Source of the DNA: Antedon mediterranea
Taxonomy: Eukaryota; Echinodermata; Crinoidea; Comatulida; Antedonidae
Length of the DNA stretch: 64,000 nt
Assembly: GCF_964355755.1 (NCBI RefSeq)
Contig: NC_092673.1
Coordinates: 24,495,001 to 24,559,000, forward strand
Reading direction: 5' to 3'
Under the pieces are notes generated by a model, which ran no database searches, was not told where the DNA came from, and worked only from the letters and a program-made list of their open reading frames with translations. The position numbers were made by a program, and so were the translations under genes. Positions within the stretch are counted from its first letter, which is position 1; each line of letters starts with the position of its first letter. Shown one piece after another: positions 11,901 through 25,200 of this stretch.

Positions 11901-14900
11901 AGAGTACGTTTCAGGCAATTTTAAGCGTTTACAAAATTGCCATGAGTGCGCAGATTTTTGCGCGCGCACTGCGCGTTAAATGTTATTGCGCACTCTTTTT
12001 ACCCGATTTCTGTTTTCTTGACTTACTTTTCAACTCGAAATTACGTTATACGAGCACGTCAAAAGTGACAGGCTACGCACGTGTAAATTTAAAAAATATA
12101 AATGTTTTTAAACATTTCAACATTTTTAAACATGTTCAGTAATTTCGGTCAGTATAGTTCACTATGTCGGTCGGTCCGTCTGTCTGTCGGTCTGTCTGTC
12201 TGTCGGTCTGTCTGTCTGTCGGTCTGTTTGTCTGTCGGTCCGGTATCACTATGCATTGTAGCACGCGACTTAATGGCTGTTGGCCTTGTTAATAAAAGTA
12301 TAAATGAATTGCTTCTATGGGCAGATTTACATGTGATATACAACATGTTAAAATAAAGAATAGGAAATATAGTGACATGTTATGGACAACAATCACCCAC
12401 CCCAGAAATATAATAATTATACCATCAACATACCAGATTCAACAACATCTGGAACTGCTTTGCCCTGTTCTTTAGCAATGTGTCCAAGTACGGAGAAAAT
12501 TGCGAAACCAGCAAATACACTAGTGGCACAGTTTGCGATCGAAACAAAGACTGAATCACTGGAATAAAGCATATTTGTTTATTTGACATTGAGATCTACA
12601 TCATTGTCATTTTTCAGTAATTTGCCATTAGATTTATATATTTAATGTTATTATAATTTCCTACAACAGCACCCCTCAATATAAATGATTATATCAACTA
12701 ACATTTCATGAATTTTCCGCCTTAAAAATAATTAGGCTAATAAATTTACTTATGCCTATTTAAACAACACCGTTCAACGAATACAATACACGTAGTAAAA
12801 ATGTGTAGGCTACTCTTCATTGTAAATCTAGTTTCATTTTACCGTCCTCGGTTGTTTGGAACAATCTAGCGTTATTTATATCATTCATTTCTTCACAATG
12901 CAACAATATAATGTTAGGCTGTGAAATGATTAGGAATTGTTTTAACTTTGGTTTAAAGGTATTATAATGAGAAGTAATTTAAAAACTACTTATATAGTAC
13001 CACTTTCACATTTCTCTAGCAAAACTCACACAACACATTTGTTCGATGTGTTTGCATGCTCGGTGTATGTAAACTCAGGAGTTTTGCTATAATAGGTGAA
13101 TGATGAAAGAAGATATGTCGAATATATATTATTATTTTTCAACTGTAGGCCTACTCACAAATAACCATTGTTGTGAAAGCGATTGTATGAAGAAAGTGTG
13201 ACCAATCCGCCCGAAGCAGCACTGAGAGAGAAGAAGATCTGTGTAGCTGCCTTAAGCCATACCTACAAAATACAAAAAAATGTGAAATACTTCCTTAAAT
13301 AATAATAAGTCAATAGATTAAATAAACAAAACATTCTCTAGTGTGGTTGGTGGTGAATACGGCTACTTTCATGATTTTCGAATTTTTCCATAATGGATTT
13401 CATGGTTGGTTTTTGTTTTTTTTTATTGATTTTCACACTTGATTAATAATAATTAGGTTACAATAAACATCATAATATATATGAGAGAGATGTGTGGCTG
13501 GTGGGCAAATAAATTCAAAGAAGAAGAAGAAGTTACCGAAGGGCAGAGCAAACGTCGAGACAATAGAAAGCAAACAACTCCAAACTGGATGGATTATGTG
13601 ATTTTGTGAATAACAAAAACTAGTATGCATTGAAAACAAATGGGGAAGCCGCATAAGAATATTACGTTACGAATCAGGATATTTGTATTTCAAGCTAAAT
13701 TAGGCTGCCCCAAACAGTTAACTATGAAATTGTCAAAATAATAAGATACCAAGCAGTTGTTAAGTTACAATCATGGTACATAGAATATATCGAATCACAT
13801 AATTATAAGAACTTAACAGTATTAAAACTAAATTACTAAGGTAATAAAAATGTAAACATTGATCATCAGTGCTGCTGACAATTTTATTTTCTGTCAATTT
13901 TGTATGAATTGTAAATTTTTCATAAAGATAATTATTCAATGATTTTCTATGTTTATTTAATTAATTTGTCATGCTTATATTTTGAGTATTAATAATTCTT
14001 AGGTAGGTTGGGAGCGACGTATGGGTATAAGACTCGCTCCGATCCGAATAACGTGACAGTTTTGATAACTCATTATACTGTATGCATTTACATATTGAAG
14101 ATAAAAGTGTATTTTACTAAAGCGTGGTTCCCACTAGAACGCAACGCTGCGGCGTATTGACACAAAGTGCTGTATTGTGTAATCAAAAATGGGAACCGAC
14201 GACCAGAAAGTGCTGCAAACATCGCAGGTTTGACTTCACGCAGGCGGAGGCAAACTATTATTAGAAGAGTATTTTCTTACGTTGTGTAGTTTGCGTTACG
14301 TTGCGTCGCTAGTGGGAACCAAGCTTTACCTGTGGAGTTGTAATATCTTCCCATTTAGGCTTAATGAAGAAATCAATTCCGTCACCGGCGCCGTCGAGTG
14401 TCACACCACGAACAAAAAGAGCGAGCAACACAGCATATGGGAATAAAGCTGTGAAATAGACAACCTATCAAAACATACAATATTATATCAATAACTCCAT
14501 GATCAATCTAATATTTAAAATCGTCTGGATGATAAGTCTAATCAAGGATAGTGTAAAGAAATTCCATACGTTTAACTCTCCAGTGAGTAATATTCGTAAG
14601 GAACAGTTACATACGAAACTGAATCTTAAGCGTCAGAAAAAATATAAAAACAGCTTAAAACGTTAAAGAAATGAAATATCTGGATTACATTATTTTTGGG
14701 TTTTTTTTACGGCATAGTGTAACAGCAACACTTACTTTATTAGGCTATAGTGTCTATTCACCATCCAAACCTCTTACGCAATATTTGATTAACTTAAATT
14801 AACTGAAGTCTTACCTTTCCCAAAGATTTTACTCCTTTTACAAGACTGAAAAAGACTAGAACCCATGCCAAGAAAAGACAAAGAACAAGTTCCCAGATAA

Positions 14901-17146
14901 GTCCACCAGTTTCGTTCATTGAAACGAATTTTTGCAATACAACATGCCTGAAAAAAAAAACATAGGCAAAAGTTGACGAGCCAACGACGCAACATTTTGT
15001 TTCTCAAATAGGCCTACATTGAAAATATGCTACAGGAAAAAACAGGCCAAATAAGTGTCATAAGAGTGCCGTCTGTAGCAAAAATGGAATGAGATTAGTT
15101 GCCCAAAACTTACTTCCAATATTCTTCAGTCGGTCTCTTTCTGTAGTCTGCATACGTATCAATATAATTTGACGTATTCCAGGTGCCGTTTGCATAAACT
15201 ACGTTGATCTCTCCCAGTTCGGAATTCGTCATATTGAGCTCTGTAATATTTTGACACGTTGTCTCTATCATGATTTTACCGGGTTGACTTAAACACTGCT
15301 CGTACTTCAGGAAGCAATTTACGGTGTTGAAATCGTGATCGCAGTGCTCCCAAGGTAGATTTAATGTGAATGAGGCAAACATGTAATATATTGCGTAACA
15401 GATGATCACATTGTAATACACACCAACAAAGGCTGATACTATAACCATGCCGAACCCAATACCTGTACATTGAAAAGAATAAAGTTTCCAAGTATGTTAC
15501 CGCTCAAGGAAGTAAATGCGGTCTACTGTAGTATCAGCCAATTTGGGACTGAGTTCAGATTTTGATATATTAATTGATCAAAACCAACCTCTAAACATGG
15601 GAGAGGCTCTCCAAACAGTGATTGGACCTTGGCTACTGTACTGACCGAGACAGACTTCGAAAAAGAAAATTGGCATTCCAGCAAAGAACAACATAAAAGC
15701 ATACGGTACAAGGAATGCGCCTAATATAGTAAGAAAAAACAATATATATTATTGAACCATACATTTAGACATTATTAACATATATTTTTTTAAATTTCAG
15801 AAACTACTCCATACCTATAGAATATAGACTGATGCCATATTCTAAAGGTCTGATTATGACGCCTTCCGTCAGTTTCCAGCTGAATTTATCACAGAGTGCA
15901 TAATGCAAAATATTAGCATGGGACAACCGTACTTACTTTATACAAAAAGACTAATCTACGCATGCGTATAAGCTGGACTTTGTCGACTATTCATAACGGT
16001 CAATTTATATAAAACTCGATGACGTATTATCTTGTTTTTTCCACTTACCACCTCCGTTAGAATAAGCCAGGTACGGAAACTTCCACACATTTCCAAGACC
16101 GACAGCATATCCGAGGGTGGACAAAACAAAGTGTCGTTTTTGGGACCAGTTTCCTCGGGCTGGATTCTCGTCAGCACTATCGGTTAAACTTACTTGATCA
16201 TTCTAGAACCAAAATTAGTGGTCGATGAAACAGTGATAACTAAAAGAGTGGTCATCAATATACTTGTTTTGTAGAAATATTTTTTAATATTTGTCATTTT
16301 TGTATATATTTTTTTCACCTTTTTAGTGGAAGTCATTTCTGTATCTGCATCTCTGTCATTTGATTTAAAATAAAATAAATAAATGAAATAATTCAATTCA
16401 ATTCAAAATAACATTTATTTACTTCGTTTTAAGATTTAAACAAAAATGGAATAAATAAGAAATAACATAGACAAATAACAATAAATCTGGGGTAAAAGGA
16501 AGAAGGCAGGATCCCAGAAAGATACAGGATCTTGAGTCGGGTCTGCCTCGGATAGGATGCTATAACTAGGCTCTATTATTTATTTATTTTCTTAACCTCC
16601 ATTCTCATTCTACAGTTTGGTATTGCAGTGTTCATTAGGTGGACTCTCTCATCGTAGGCCTATCCCATAGCAGTACAGTACTCAACATTTAAGTATTATA
16701 ATTCCCACCATCAGAGTGAGTTAACACCTTGAACAAATTGCAGTTCATTTCGGTCTCAACAGTGTGTTAAAAAAAATCTCCCACTCCCTGACACGCACAC
16801 GCCTTGATTGGTCCAATCGTATGGGAATTTGCATTAATCGGCACCTGTTTCGTCCGTATTTAATTTTACTTAAACCTTTATATTACCCAAGTTGAAGTGA
16901 AACATGGGTAATAAGTAGGCCTATTACCCTAATCTAAGCTTTTAAAAACAATGAGAAGCGGCACTTCTCTACCAACATATATATTTGCGTAATGATAATG
17001 ACATACAAGCTTCAATATTTGTTCATATATGATACATTTTACAAGAGAGGTGGTGTTACCATCTTTATATCGTAATATTATGTAAATCTATACATTATTG
17101 TATATCGAATATCAGAAAAGGTTACCTTACGGCAACTTACCGACAT
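8958..17146 (-). CDS. SLC6 Na+/Cl- coupled transporter, glycine-transporter-like (paralog A)
   Basis: Twelve-helix neurotransmitter/amino-acid symporter of the plasma membrane. Exons (minus): 17146-17141 (short ATG exon; donor at 17140, alternative 17125), 16202-16049, 15720-15589, 15462-15114, 14947-14815, 14464-14330, 13262-13159, 12558-12434, 11328-11216, 11039-10695, 10306-10139, 9086-8958; about 630 residues, all phases consistent. TM1 reads [17 protein letters not shown]. The extracellular loop 2 keeps the SLC6 disulfide C-x8-C and four N-glycosylation sequons. TM6 reads [20 protein letters not shown], followed by RFHNN; TM8 has GIDSQ. The closest match by motif is the GlyT branch (SLC6A5/A9), but substrate is not proven. 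Odd: TM1 Arg is Lys, and the TM6 Trp kept by paralog B is Ser. The ATG exon is supported by its similarity to paralog B's first exon, but is the least certain exon. Confidence 0.9.
9531..10035. repeat. Minisatellite, 18-20 bp unit with a 132-bp higher-order period
   Basis: About 27 copies of GAAGTCACCCAGGACATA(TA)GA in the last intron of SLC6 paralog A. A longer block starting GAGGAAGTCAC recurs at 9689 and 9821, i.e. a higher-order unit of 132 bp. The long minus-strand open frame across it is a by-product of the repeat. Confidence 0.92.
10511..10652. mobile_element. MITE, terminal inverted repeat ACAGACGAGTGGTAGCG
   Basis: Left end ACAGACGAGTGGTAGCGATAA and right end TTACCGTTACCGCTCGTCTGT are inverted repeats; internal CTACGCGGTTTTCCGCTTACC is shared with the copy at 22985-23094. 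It lies in the intron between the two exons preceding the last exon of paralog A. Confidence 0.75.
11478..12270. mobile_element. Non-autonomous element with 9-bp TIR and two (GTCT)n blocks
   Basis: AGTCGCGTG at 11478-11486 is matched by its inverse CACGCGACT at 12262-12270. Inside each end is a copy of a GTCT/GTCG tetranucleotide array in the same orientation (11497-11583 and 12154-12255), each bracketed by TAGTTCACTATGTCGG and GGTCCGGTATCACTATGC. The centre is unusually rich in CGCG/GCGC for this window. It sits in an intron of SLC6 paralog A; no coding capacity is seen. Confidence 0.6.
14120..14326. mobile_element. MITE with AAGCNTGGTTCCCACTAG termini, inserted in a 5' splice site
   Basis: 207-bp element, left end AAGCGTGGTTCCCACTAGAA and right end TAGTGGGAACCAAGCTT, flanked by TA on both sides (14118-14119, 14327-14328). 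The right-hand TA is bases +2/+3 of the intron that begins after the exon 14464-14330, so the element supplies donor bases from +4. Related termini occur at 55031 and 56503. Confidence 0.8.
14500..14675. repeat. Dispersed repeat, copy 1
   Basis: About 170 bp (from CTCCATGATCAATCTAATAT to GAAATGAAATAT) recurs in the same orientation at 17853-18052 with few changes. Origin unknown; no conserved reading frame is obvious. Confidence 0.75.
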
Positions 17147-18540
17147 ATTTGCAACTCCTTTATATATGTTTCCACCTTGTTGTATTTTTGCAACCAAAAC
17201 AGGTAGAATCGCAAGATGTAGCAGCAAGCGCTTGGATGGGTGTGCGCAAACCACTCTACAAGCTAGACTGGGTGGTCATGTGACATAATAGTGATTTACT
17301 TCTATGGAATGTTGGGTTTTAATATCTGTTTTTCTATGCACCGTTTCACTATTATTCGAAATTGTATTGTTTATGCGGAAAGAACAGGATGCAATTCAAT
17401 AGTCAAATTCAATGCTTCTATAATAATTGTTCGACGATATTTTCATTTGATAATTCATTTTATGCTTTCAATTAAGACACGCGTTCTGGAGAGACAGCGT
17501 TCCGGAGATTAAACAAACTATTCTGAAATTGTTTCGGTCTTTGACATTTCTTTTAAATTGAACTTTTTATAAATTATGATGTCATTGATATAGCGCGTTA
17601 ACAGCTATTATGCAACTAACTAGTTTAAAGAATAATTATTTTACAATGGTGGCCCAATATCACGCCATATTTTAGTAGTAAATTAAGCCACCCACCTCTT
17701 TGAAAGTTTGTGCTTTTCGTAAGGTACGGTTTGGGGATATTTTTTTTTTATTCGACCCTATTTCTGTCGTCAACCTTCCTACTATCAGAGGGCATGGTCT
17801 TTTCATAGTATATATCATTATTTATTTATATCATCATAGTATTGATATCAATAACTCCATGATCAATCTAATATTTAAAATTGTCTGGATGATAGGTCTA
17901 ATCAAGGATAGTGTAAAGATTCAGAAATTCCATACGTTTAACTCTCCAGTGAGTAATATCCCTAAGGAACGGTTATATACGAAACTGAATCTTAAGCGTC
18001 AGAAAAAAATATAAAAACATCTTAGGCCTAAAACGTTAACGAAATGAAATATTTCTATTCGAAATCTATCATCTATTAATATATTTAAAAAGTTGTATAA
18101 AAATAATTTTCAACTTATCAATCAAGGAATTTGATTGCAATATGTATTTATATATTGTTTTTTTTTAATTTTGCCAACATGTTTGTTTATAGTGCTGCGA
18201 AAATTTTGTTGGTAACGTGTATTTTTTTTTCTTTTTAAGGTACGAGCTTTGCTGTTATTATTATAATAATATTATGGCAAATTAATCGAAACTTTTAAGT
18301 ATAACAAAAAACAGAACAAAGTTTTTGTCCAAAAATGACTTTTTTATTAGAAAACAAGAAAACCACCAAATAGAAAAATGAAATACCAATATATACAGAA
18401 CATCAATTCTCTAAAATAAATGTTCATCTATTATGTCATTAAAAGTTGTCATGGCATATAAGCAATGATTGAAGATCAACTAACTACTTAAATTATGTTT
18501 AGGTTGCTAAATCTCTAACACACTGCAATACAAGACATAT
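17147..18540. other. 5' flank of SLC6 paralog A, with dispersed repeat copy 2
   Basis: 17147-17230 resembles 28290-28345 upstream of paralog B (shared GCAAATATG start context), so the two genes keep related first-exon and 5' UTR sequence. 17853-18052 is the second copy of the repeat at 14500-14675. No other gene seen. Confidence 0.5.
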
Positions 18541-18611
18541 TGGTAGTCGAAGACTGCGTTATATCTTTTGATGCGGAATACATTTTAACCAAGCAAGTTC
18601 TATTATTGTTA

Positions 18612-18935
18612 AAGGATTGTCAACCGGAGGATTGTCAACCGGAGGATTGTCAACCGGAGGATTGTCAACCGGAGGATTGTCAACCGGAGGATTGTCAACC
18701 AAAGGATTGTCAACCAAAGGATTGTCAACCAAAGGATTGTCAACCAAAGGATTGTCAACCAAAGGATTGTCAACCACAGGATTGTCAACCAAAGGATTGT
18801 CAACCAAAGGATTGTCAACCCAAGGATTGTCAACCCAAGGATAGTCAACCCAAGGATAGTCAACCCAAGGATAGTCAACCCAAGGATTGTCAACCCAAGG
18901 ATTGTCAACCCAAGGATTGTCAACCCAAGGATTGT
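18612..18935. repeat. 15-bp minisatellite GGATTGTCAACCNNA
   Basis: About 21 near-perfect 15-bp units. Variants are grouped: the first five read CCGGA, then CCAAA (one CCACA inside), then CCCAA, the last group including a run with GGATAG. Because 15 is a multiple of three, open frames run through it on both strands; these are not evidence for a gene. Confidence 0.95.
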
Positions 18936-19282
18936 CCCAAGGATGGTCAAATGGTTTTCTTCTGTATATCTGTTCACAGATAAAGTTTGATGATAAATGT
19001 ATTCGATCACTATAACTTTTTTTTGGAGAGTTGCAGGGGAGGACCAAGTGGATTGTAGTTAGGCGCTAAAGTACTTTTACTACTTTATGTTATCTATATT
19101 GACTTCTGGACTTGCCTGGTGTTTCGTCGTAATGTAGTGTGGTCGAAATTGATTTACATGATTGCAACGACTGAATAACGGTTGATTAAAATATGATTCC
19201 ATAACCTAATAAGTAGCATTTAAAACTACATTATTATCACTAACACTTCATAAACTGCGATGTTAAGTTAACATTTATACAT

Positions 19283-22200
19283 TTAGTAAACATCATCAGT
19301 GAACTCCTTGCCTCCCATAGTAGTATTGTGGTATGTGTGCATCTGCCAGGCCTGTGTTCGGTTAGCCTGAATCGCTGGTCCCCAATTAGCTGTAGGTCTG
19401 CTGATTGTCCTCCAACGCTAATTAGGAACAAATTAGTAAAATTAATTGATTTGTTAATTATTACTTAATGCACTTAATCAGAAATACAGTAGATAGCCTA
19501 TATAATGTTAATGCTGTGTTGCAACGTATACTGCGATGCAATGTTTTAAAAGTCAATTCAAAGATATAAAATTAAGAGTAAGGAGTACAGGTATAACACC
19601 CTTTATATAATTGGCCAGAGCAACACATGATGAACATAAAACATTGCTGAAAGAATAAGAATAAAGTAGCAGCGACACTGGAAAGGAAAGAGGTCACCAA
19701 CAGGAATAAACAGGAAAGATATTCAGAAGAAGAACGCAATTCAGGGTAAAAGATATTCCTGAGAAGAAAGTAATACAGAGGAAAGCAATCAGAAGAAGCA
19801 CATTGGAAGAAGAGATAGCAGAGAAAGATGAAAAGAGAAGAGAATGAAGAGATTGTTATGAGAATAAAGATATATCACAGAATGAAAGTAATTTAAAGAA
19901 GAGATACTAGAGAAAGAACCTGGTTAGAGGGAACACACGATTTAGAGGAAGAAAGAAATTATTATGGGAATAAAGATATACCACAGAATGAAAGTAATTT
20001 AAAGGAAGAGATACCAGAGAAAGAACCTGATTTAAGAGGAAAAACAAGATTTAGAGAAAGAAATAGAGAAGAGGATGGAAGAGATTTTTATGAGAATAGA
20101 GATATACCAGAGGATGAAAGTAATTTAAAGGAAAAGATACCAGAGAAAGAACCTGATTTAGAAGAGAAAACAAGATTTAGAGAAGAAAATAGAGAAGAGG
20201 ATGAAAGAGATTTGTATGAGAATAAAGAGATACCAGAGGATGAAAGTAATTTAAAGGAAGGTTTCCCAGAGAAAAAACATGATTTAGAGGGAACACTGAG
20301 AAAGAACTTTATTAGAGAGAACACAAGATTTAGAGAAAGAAACAGAGAAGAGGATGAAAGAGATTGTTATGAGAATAAAGAGATACCAGAAGATGAAGCA
20401 TTTCAAAGGAAGAGATAGATGGAGAACGTGGTTCAGATATACACCAGAAGAACCGAAATACTTACTTGGACAATGCTTCCACTAGCTTTGATGAACTCGT
20501 ATAACATAACCAAGGGAATGAAAATAAGAGTAAGCCCAATTGTAATCCAGCCAACCACACGTCCCCACACTGGATATAATTCGTCGTTGTATGTTGGCTC
20601 ACTCCAATTCATCCAATTGTACAGTAACACAAACTGAAAACAAATATTATAGTTTTTACATAAATTCGTTCTCAAACACAATTTTGTATGCACAATTATA
20701 ATAATTAAGAGCTCAAGCTAGTAATTTTCTTCTAGTTTTACTATAATATCGTTGATTATAAGGTTTTAAGCTCTGTCTACACTATCAAACTTTATGTAAC
20801 AAACAAAACATTGCTAAATAACCCATCACCCAAGATCATAGTTTTAACCTAATGGTTTGTTTAGATAATTGATAAATAACAGAATGAGAACGATAACGAT
20901 AACCAACAAGTTGACATTTACGGCCTAGTCCAGTTTTGCATCAACTGTGTATGGTACATACATAAACAATTAATATATTATCGTTTTGTTCTAAATAAAA
21001 TTACTTACGAGAAGCAAAGATGGAGAAATAACTGTCCAGTTCAATTGCCACCAGAAGAACATTGGGAAGTTGTAAACGCAGGAATCCCCAAGCATCGATC
21101 TGATGTCATTTGTAAATCGCTTAATGCCATACACCCACGAGATGGCAACAAGCTCAAGGAGGCCAAACATGATCAAGCCGATACTTGGCGCGTAAGAATC
21201 GATCAGAGAAACCCAGTAAGCTCCTGCCCTGGTGACACAAATAAGACCAAGGACAAAACCAATCAAACAAACGAAGAATGTAACCAAAGTCTTATTCTTT
21301 TGCAAGTACTTGGGGCAACTGTCGCATATAGCTGTAACAACCGTTTCGATAATCACCATCTACAAAAAAAGTCAAGTATATTACCATCTATAAACTGAAG
21401 GAAAAAATATAAACATAGCTAACCAAGAATCTGTTTTCGTGCCGAAAGGCAGTGTATACCTATCTGACATAGTAGGAATAAAACTGTCAAAATGGCATGG
21501 GGTTAAACGGAAATATGGCAGCACTCGAAATGAAGGGAAAGTTGCGGTATGTGCCGCCCGCGATTTTTTTTTTCGTACATAAGTTGGGGACCCCATCATG
21601 AAACGTCACAAAATAAACATGAATAATTCATCAGTTAAATTTTCTTGTTCCGTGTGCACCCAAAGCGTATAGCAACAAGAAGTGATTACACAAGTTACAC
21701 GGAGTTTGTGTGGATTGTCGAAATAATCAGCCTTTAGTTTATGGTGTTTTTAATATAGTTTATTACTAAAGAATTACGTGTTAAAATTATAGTTTTTATT
21801 GATACTATTAGGCCTAATTACTAGTCTCTAAACCCCTGTATATTCTAGTAGTAGCTGTGTGGGTACGGTGTGTGTGACTTGTGTCTTTGGGCTATGTCCA
21901 ATTACTACTTATTTTAATGTTTTGCCTAGCTGTCGATTAGCCTCGACACATTTTGCATAGTGGTGTGTGTGAAGAAGAGTGCGCGAAGGCAATCACGTGA
22001 ATTGACCTAGAATCCTAGGTCTATTATTGTAGAAAGAATCGTATCGCAGTTGTTGTTCCGTGTGCACCCAAGCGTTCTTGGACATAGCCCAAAGAAAGCT
22101 TAGACCCACAAGAATAAAGAATGTGTATAATTTGTGTACTGTATTTTTTTAATTCTGCTATCAATTATCAAACAATATGCAATGTACTCAAAGGAACTTT

Positions 22201-25200
22201 AAAAATGCGCGTATATGAACACATGAGATGGGAAGATTTGACCCACGAGAATAAAAAATGTATTTTTGTGTAATGTTTATTGTTTAATTTTGCTGACTTA
22301 TTACTCGGATTGTGTCATACCAAAGATAGTGTAACTATCTTTGGTCATACCTAACACACACACACGTCACACACATCCACACAGCTACTACTAGAATAGA
22401 CATGGGTTTAGAGACTAATAATTAGGCCTAATAGTATTAATAGAAACTATAATTTTAACACGTAATTCTTTAGTAATAAATTATATTAAAAACACCATAA
22501 ACTAAAGGCCGATTATTTCGACAATCCACACAAAACGCCGCTATTCTTCAACAGCGGAGATAGGCCTAGAATCGTACCGCACTTGTGTAATCACTTCTTG
22601 TTGCTATACGCTTGGGTGCACACGGAACAAGAAAATTTAACTGATGAATTATTCATGTTTATTTTGTGACGTTTCATGAGGGGGTCCCCAACTTATGTAC
22701 AAAAAAAAAATCGCGTGCCGCCCACACATGTGCACAATTCAGCCCAGTACGCTGAAAGTTGCAGGTTATTCCCCATTCACAAATCTTACCTGGCTGTCCA
22801 TTCCCAGTGTAATCAACATCAAGAAAAATATGATAGCCCAAAAGGTAGATCCTGGAAGAAGCGACAATCCCTCTGGATACGCAACAAACGCCAATCCAAA
22901 TCCTACGAAAAATAAATATTAAATTTAAACATGTTTAGCAATTTCACCAAGCTAAAAATTGCTTTCTCTGTATACATCATTAAGGTAAATTGACACAGAC
23001 AAGCGGTAGCGGTAATAAAGATTGATACATATTCCACATGGGACAATCTACGCGGTTTTCCGCTTACCATTACCGCTCGTCTGTGTAAATTTGACAGTTG
23101 AATTTAATCTCTGATTTCGTGAGTGTAAGTAATTTGTGCATTCCGGATAAAGTATACTTGGATAAAAATATATCAATATGCAACATCATGGAGCATCTCT
23201 TGGGAAGTCGTTGAATCTATAGTTGAAGTCCTACAAAAACCGACCGTTCATTCATTGTGGTATATATATATTTCTGCTTATACAACCCCATGAAAAGCTA
23301 CATGAAATATGTTATCAACATACCAGAATCAACAACATCTGGAACTGCTTTTCCCTGTTCTTTAGCAACGTGGCCAAGTACGGAGAAAATTGCGAAACCA
23401 GCAAATATACTAGTGGCACAGTTTGCGATTGAAACAAAGACTGAATCACTGGAATAAAGAAGATACAACATTTTATTTTCTCGCAAATTATCTAGAGAAT
23501 GGCTTGTAACTTGAACAAATATAGTGCAGTATATTTAAAAATGACACCACCTAAAACATAAGAAGCGACCATTATTAATATATATCATAATAATAGTGAG
23601 TTAATAGAAGGCCTCTCAAGTCAGCTGCTGTCGTACAGTTACACTCGTATAACAAAATAAATAAAATGTTTGTGAATATTAGCCTGTACGCGTTAGAAAT
23701 TGTTACATATCGCACATTGCGACAACGCAAAGATGAGAAAACATTTCTATTTGCGATGACCATGGTGCTAGTTCATGTGCCATTTTCGTTGTCTGTGCTT
23801 GTGGGGATACGTTTATGTCCTAGGTTGTCGAAAAATATAAAGATTTCTACTTTAATGTAGACATATACTGATTCTACTATAGTAATACTCACAAATAACC
23901 ATTGTTGTGAAATCGATTGTATGAAGAAAGTGTGACCAAACCGCCCCAAGCAGCACTGAGAGAGAAGAAGATCTGTGTAGCTGCATCAAGCCATACCTAC
24001 AGAGAATAAATATAGGCCTATGTTTTTACATATTTTTATTAGATGACTTTTTAACATTATCTATCAATATCAGTCAAATTATAAATTTATACAGTATTTT
24101 TTCTAACTACTACCTTAATTGTGTTTTAGAAAACACTGCATGTTAACAAATCATAACAAATTTAAATTATTGTGTATGAACTAACTGAACGGTACACGAT
24201 GTGAGAACCTCAGTAATTCGGCAACTACCCCATCCGATCAGTAATGTGTGTAATCTGTGTTTAATTCTTCTGATTACGCATCTTGAAGAAATCCGGCAAA
24301 TTTCACCCGTGTTCAGAATTACAGAAGTTTCTTACGGGGGAAATGTCAAACTGGTCCATAAGATACATATACGTTTGAGCCCAAAATCACTATTTTACTA
24401 ACCTGTGGAGTTGTAATATCATCCCATTCAGGCTTAATGAAGAAATCAATTCCGTCACCTGCGCCATCGAGTGTCACACCACGAATAAAAAGGGCCAGCA
24501 ACACAGCATACGGGAATGTCGCAGTGAAATAAACAACCTAAAAAACACGTGAATCCTTATATTTATTCAAATTAATTTTTTTGTTAGTATTTTTGATGAT
24601 TTAAAGTAATTATAATAGAACTTTTAGACGAAATCTAACGAACTCATTTGACGTCATACCTTTCCAGATGATTTCACTCCTTTGACAAGACTTAAAAAGA
24701 CAAGAATCCATGCCAAAAGCAGACAAAGAACAAGTTCCCAAACAAGTCCACCTGTATCGTTCATTGATTCGGATTCTTGCAACACACCACGTCTGAAAAC
24801 AACCAAAGAAATACGATTAGACTTCGTATTAATTGATTTCGAAATATTTGATTTACCTACGATTTGTCAGTGAAACTGGAAGTACCTACTGCGCCTGTGT
24901 GGCTATTTGAACATCTCTGTGAACCAAACTTTAACACGATTAGTATAAATTACCGGTAATAGTGGTGCATTTTTAATGCTGGTTTTTGGTTCTTGTAATT
25001 ATTTTATTTAACAACGTAGGCCTACCAGTATAGTTCTCTTACAAATTTTCATTGGCATAAAGACATTTTATGGAGCCGACAACATGGAACAAATGGAATG
25101 GTTAAAGATAGTTTAGCAAAATACTTACTTCCAATATTCTTCAGTTGGTCTCTTTCTGTAGTCTGAATACGTATCAATATAATTTGAAGTGTCCCATGTA

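Noticed and set aside
16183-16192. GTAAGT inside the SLC6-A exon at 16202-16049 as a splice donor
   Set aside because: The frame continues through it into conserved SLC6 sequence; the paralog has GTGAGT at the same place in coding sequence.
18612-18935. CRISPR-like regular array
   Set aside because: No unique spacers, unit only 15 bp, and the DNA is animal.
18540-19047. Open frames of up to 162 codons on both strands
   Set aside because: They exist only because the 15-bp repeat unit is a multiple of three without stops; no splice or homology support.
20212-20418. Plus-strand frame with Glu/Lys-rich repeats
   Set aside because: Lies antisense in an intron, in a purine-rich repeat; composition alone explains it.
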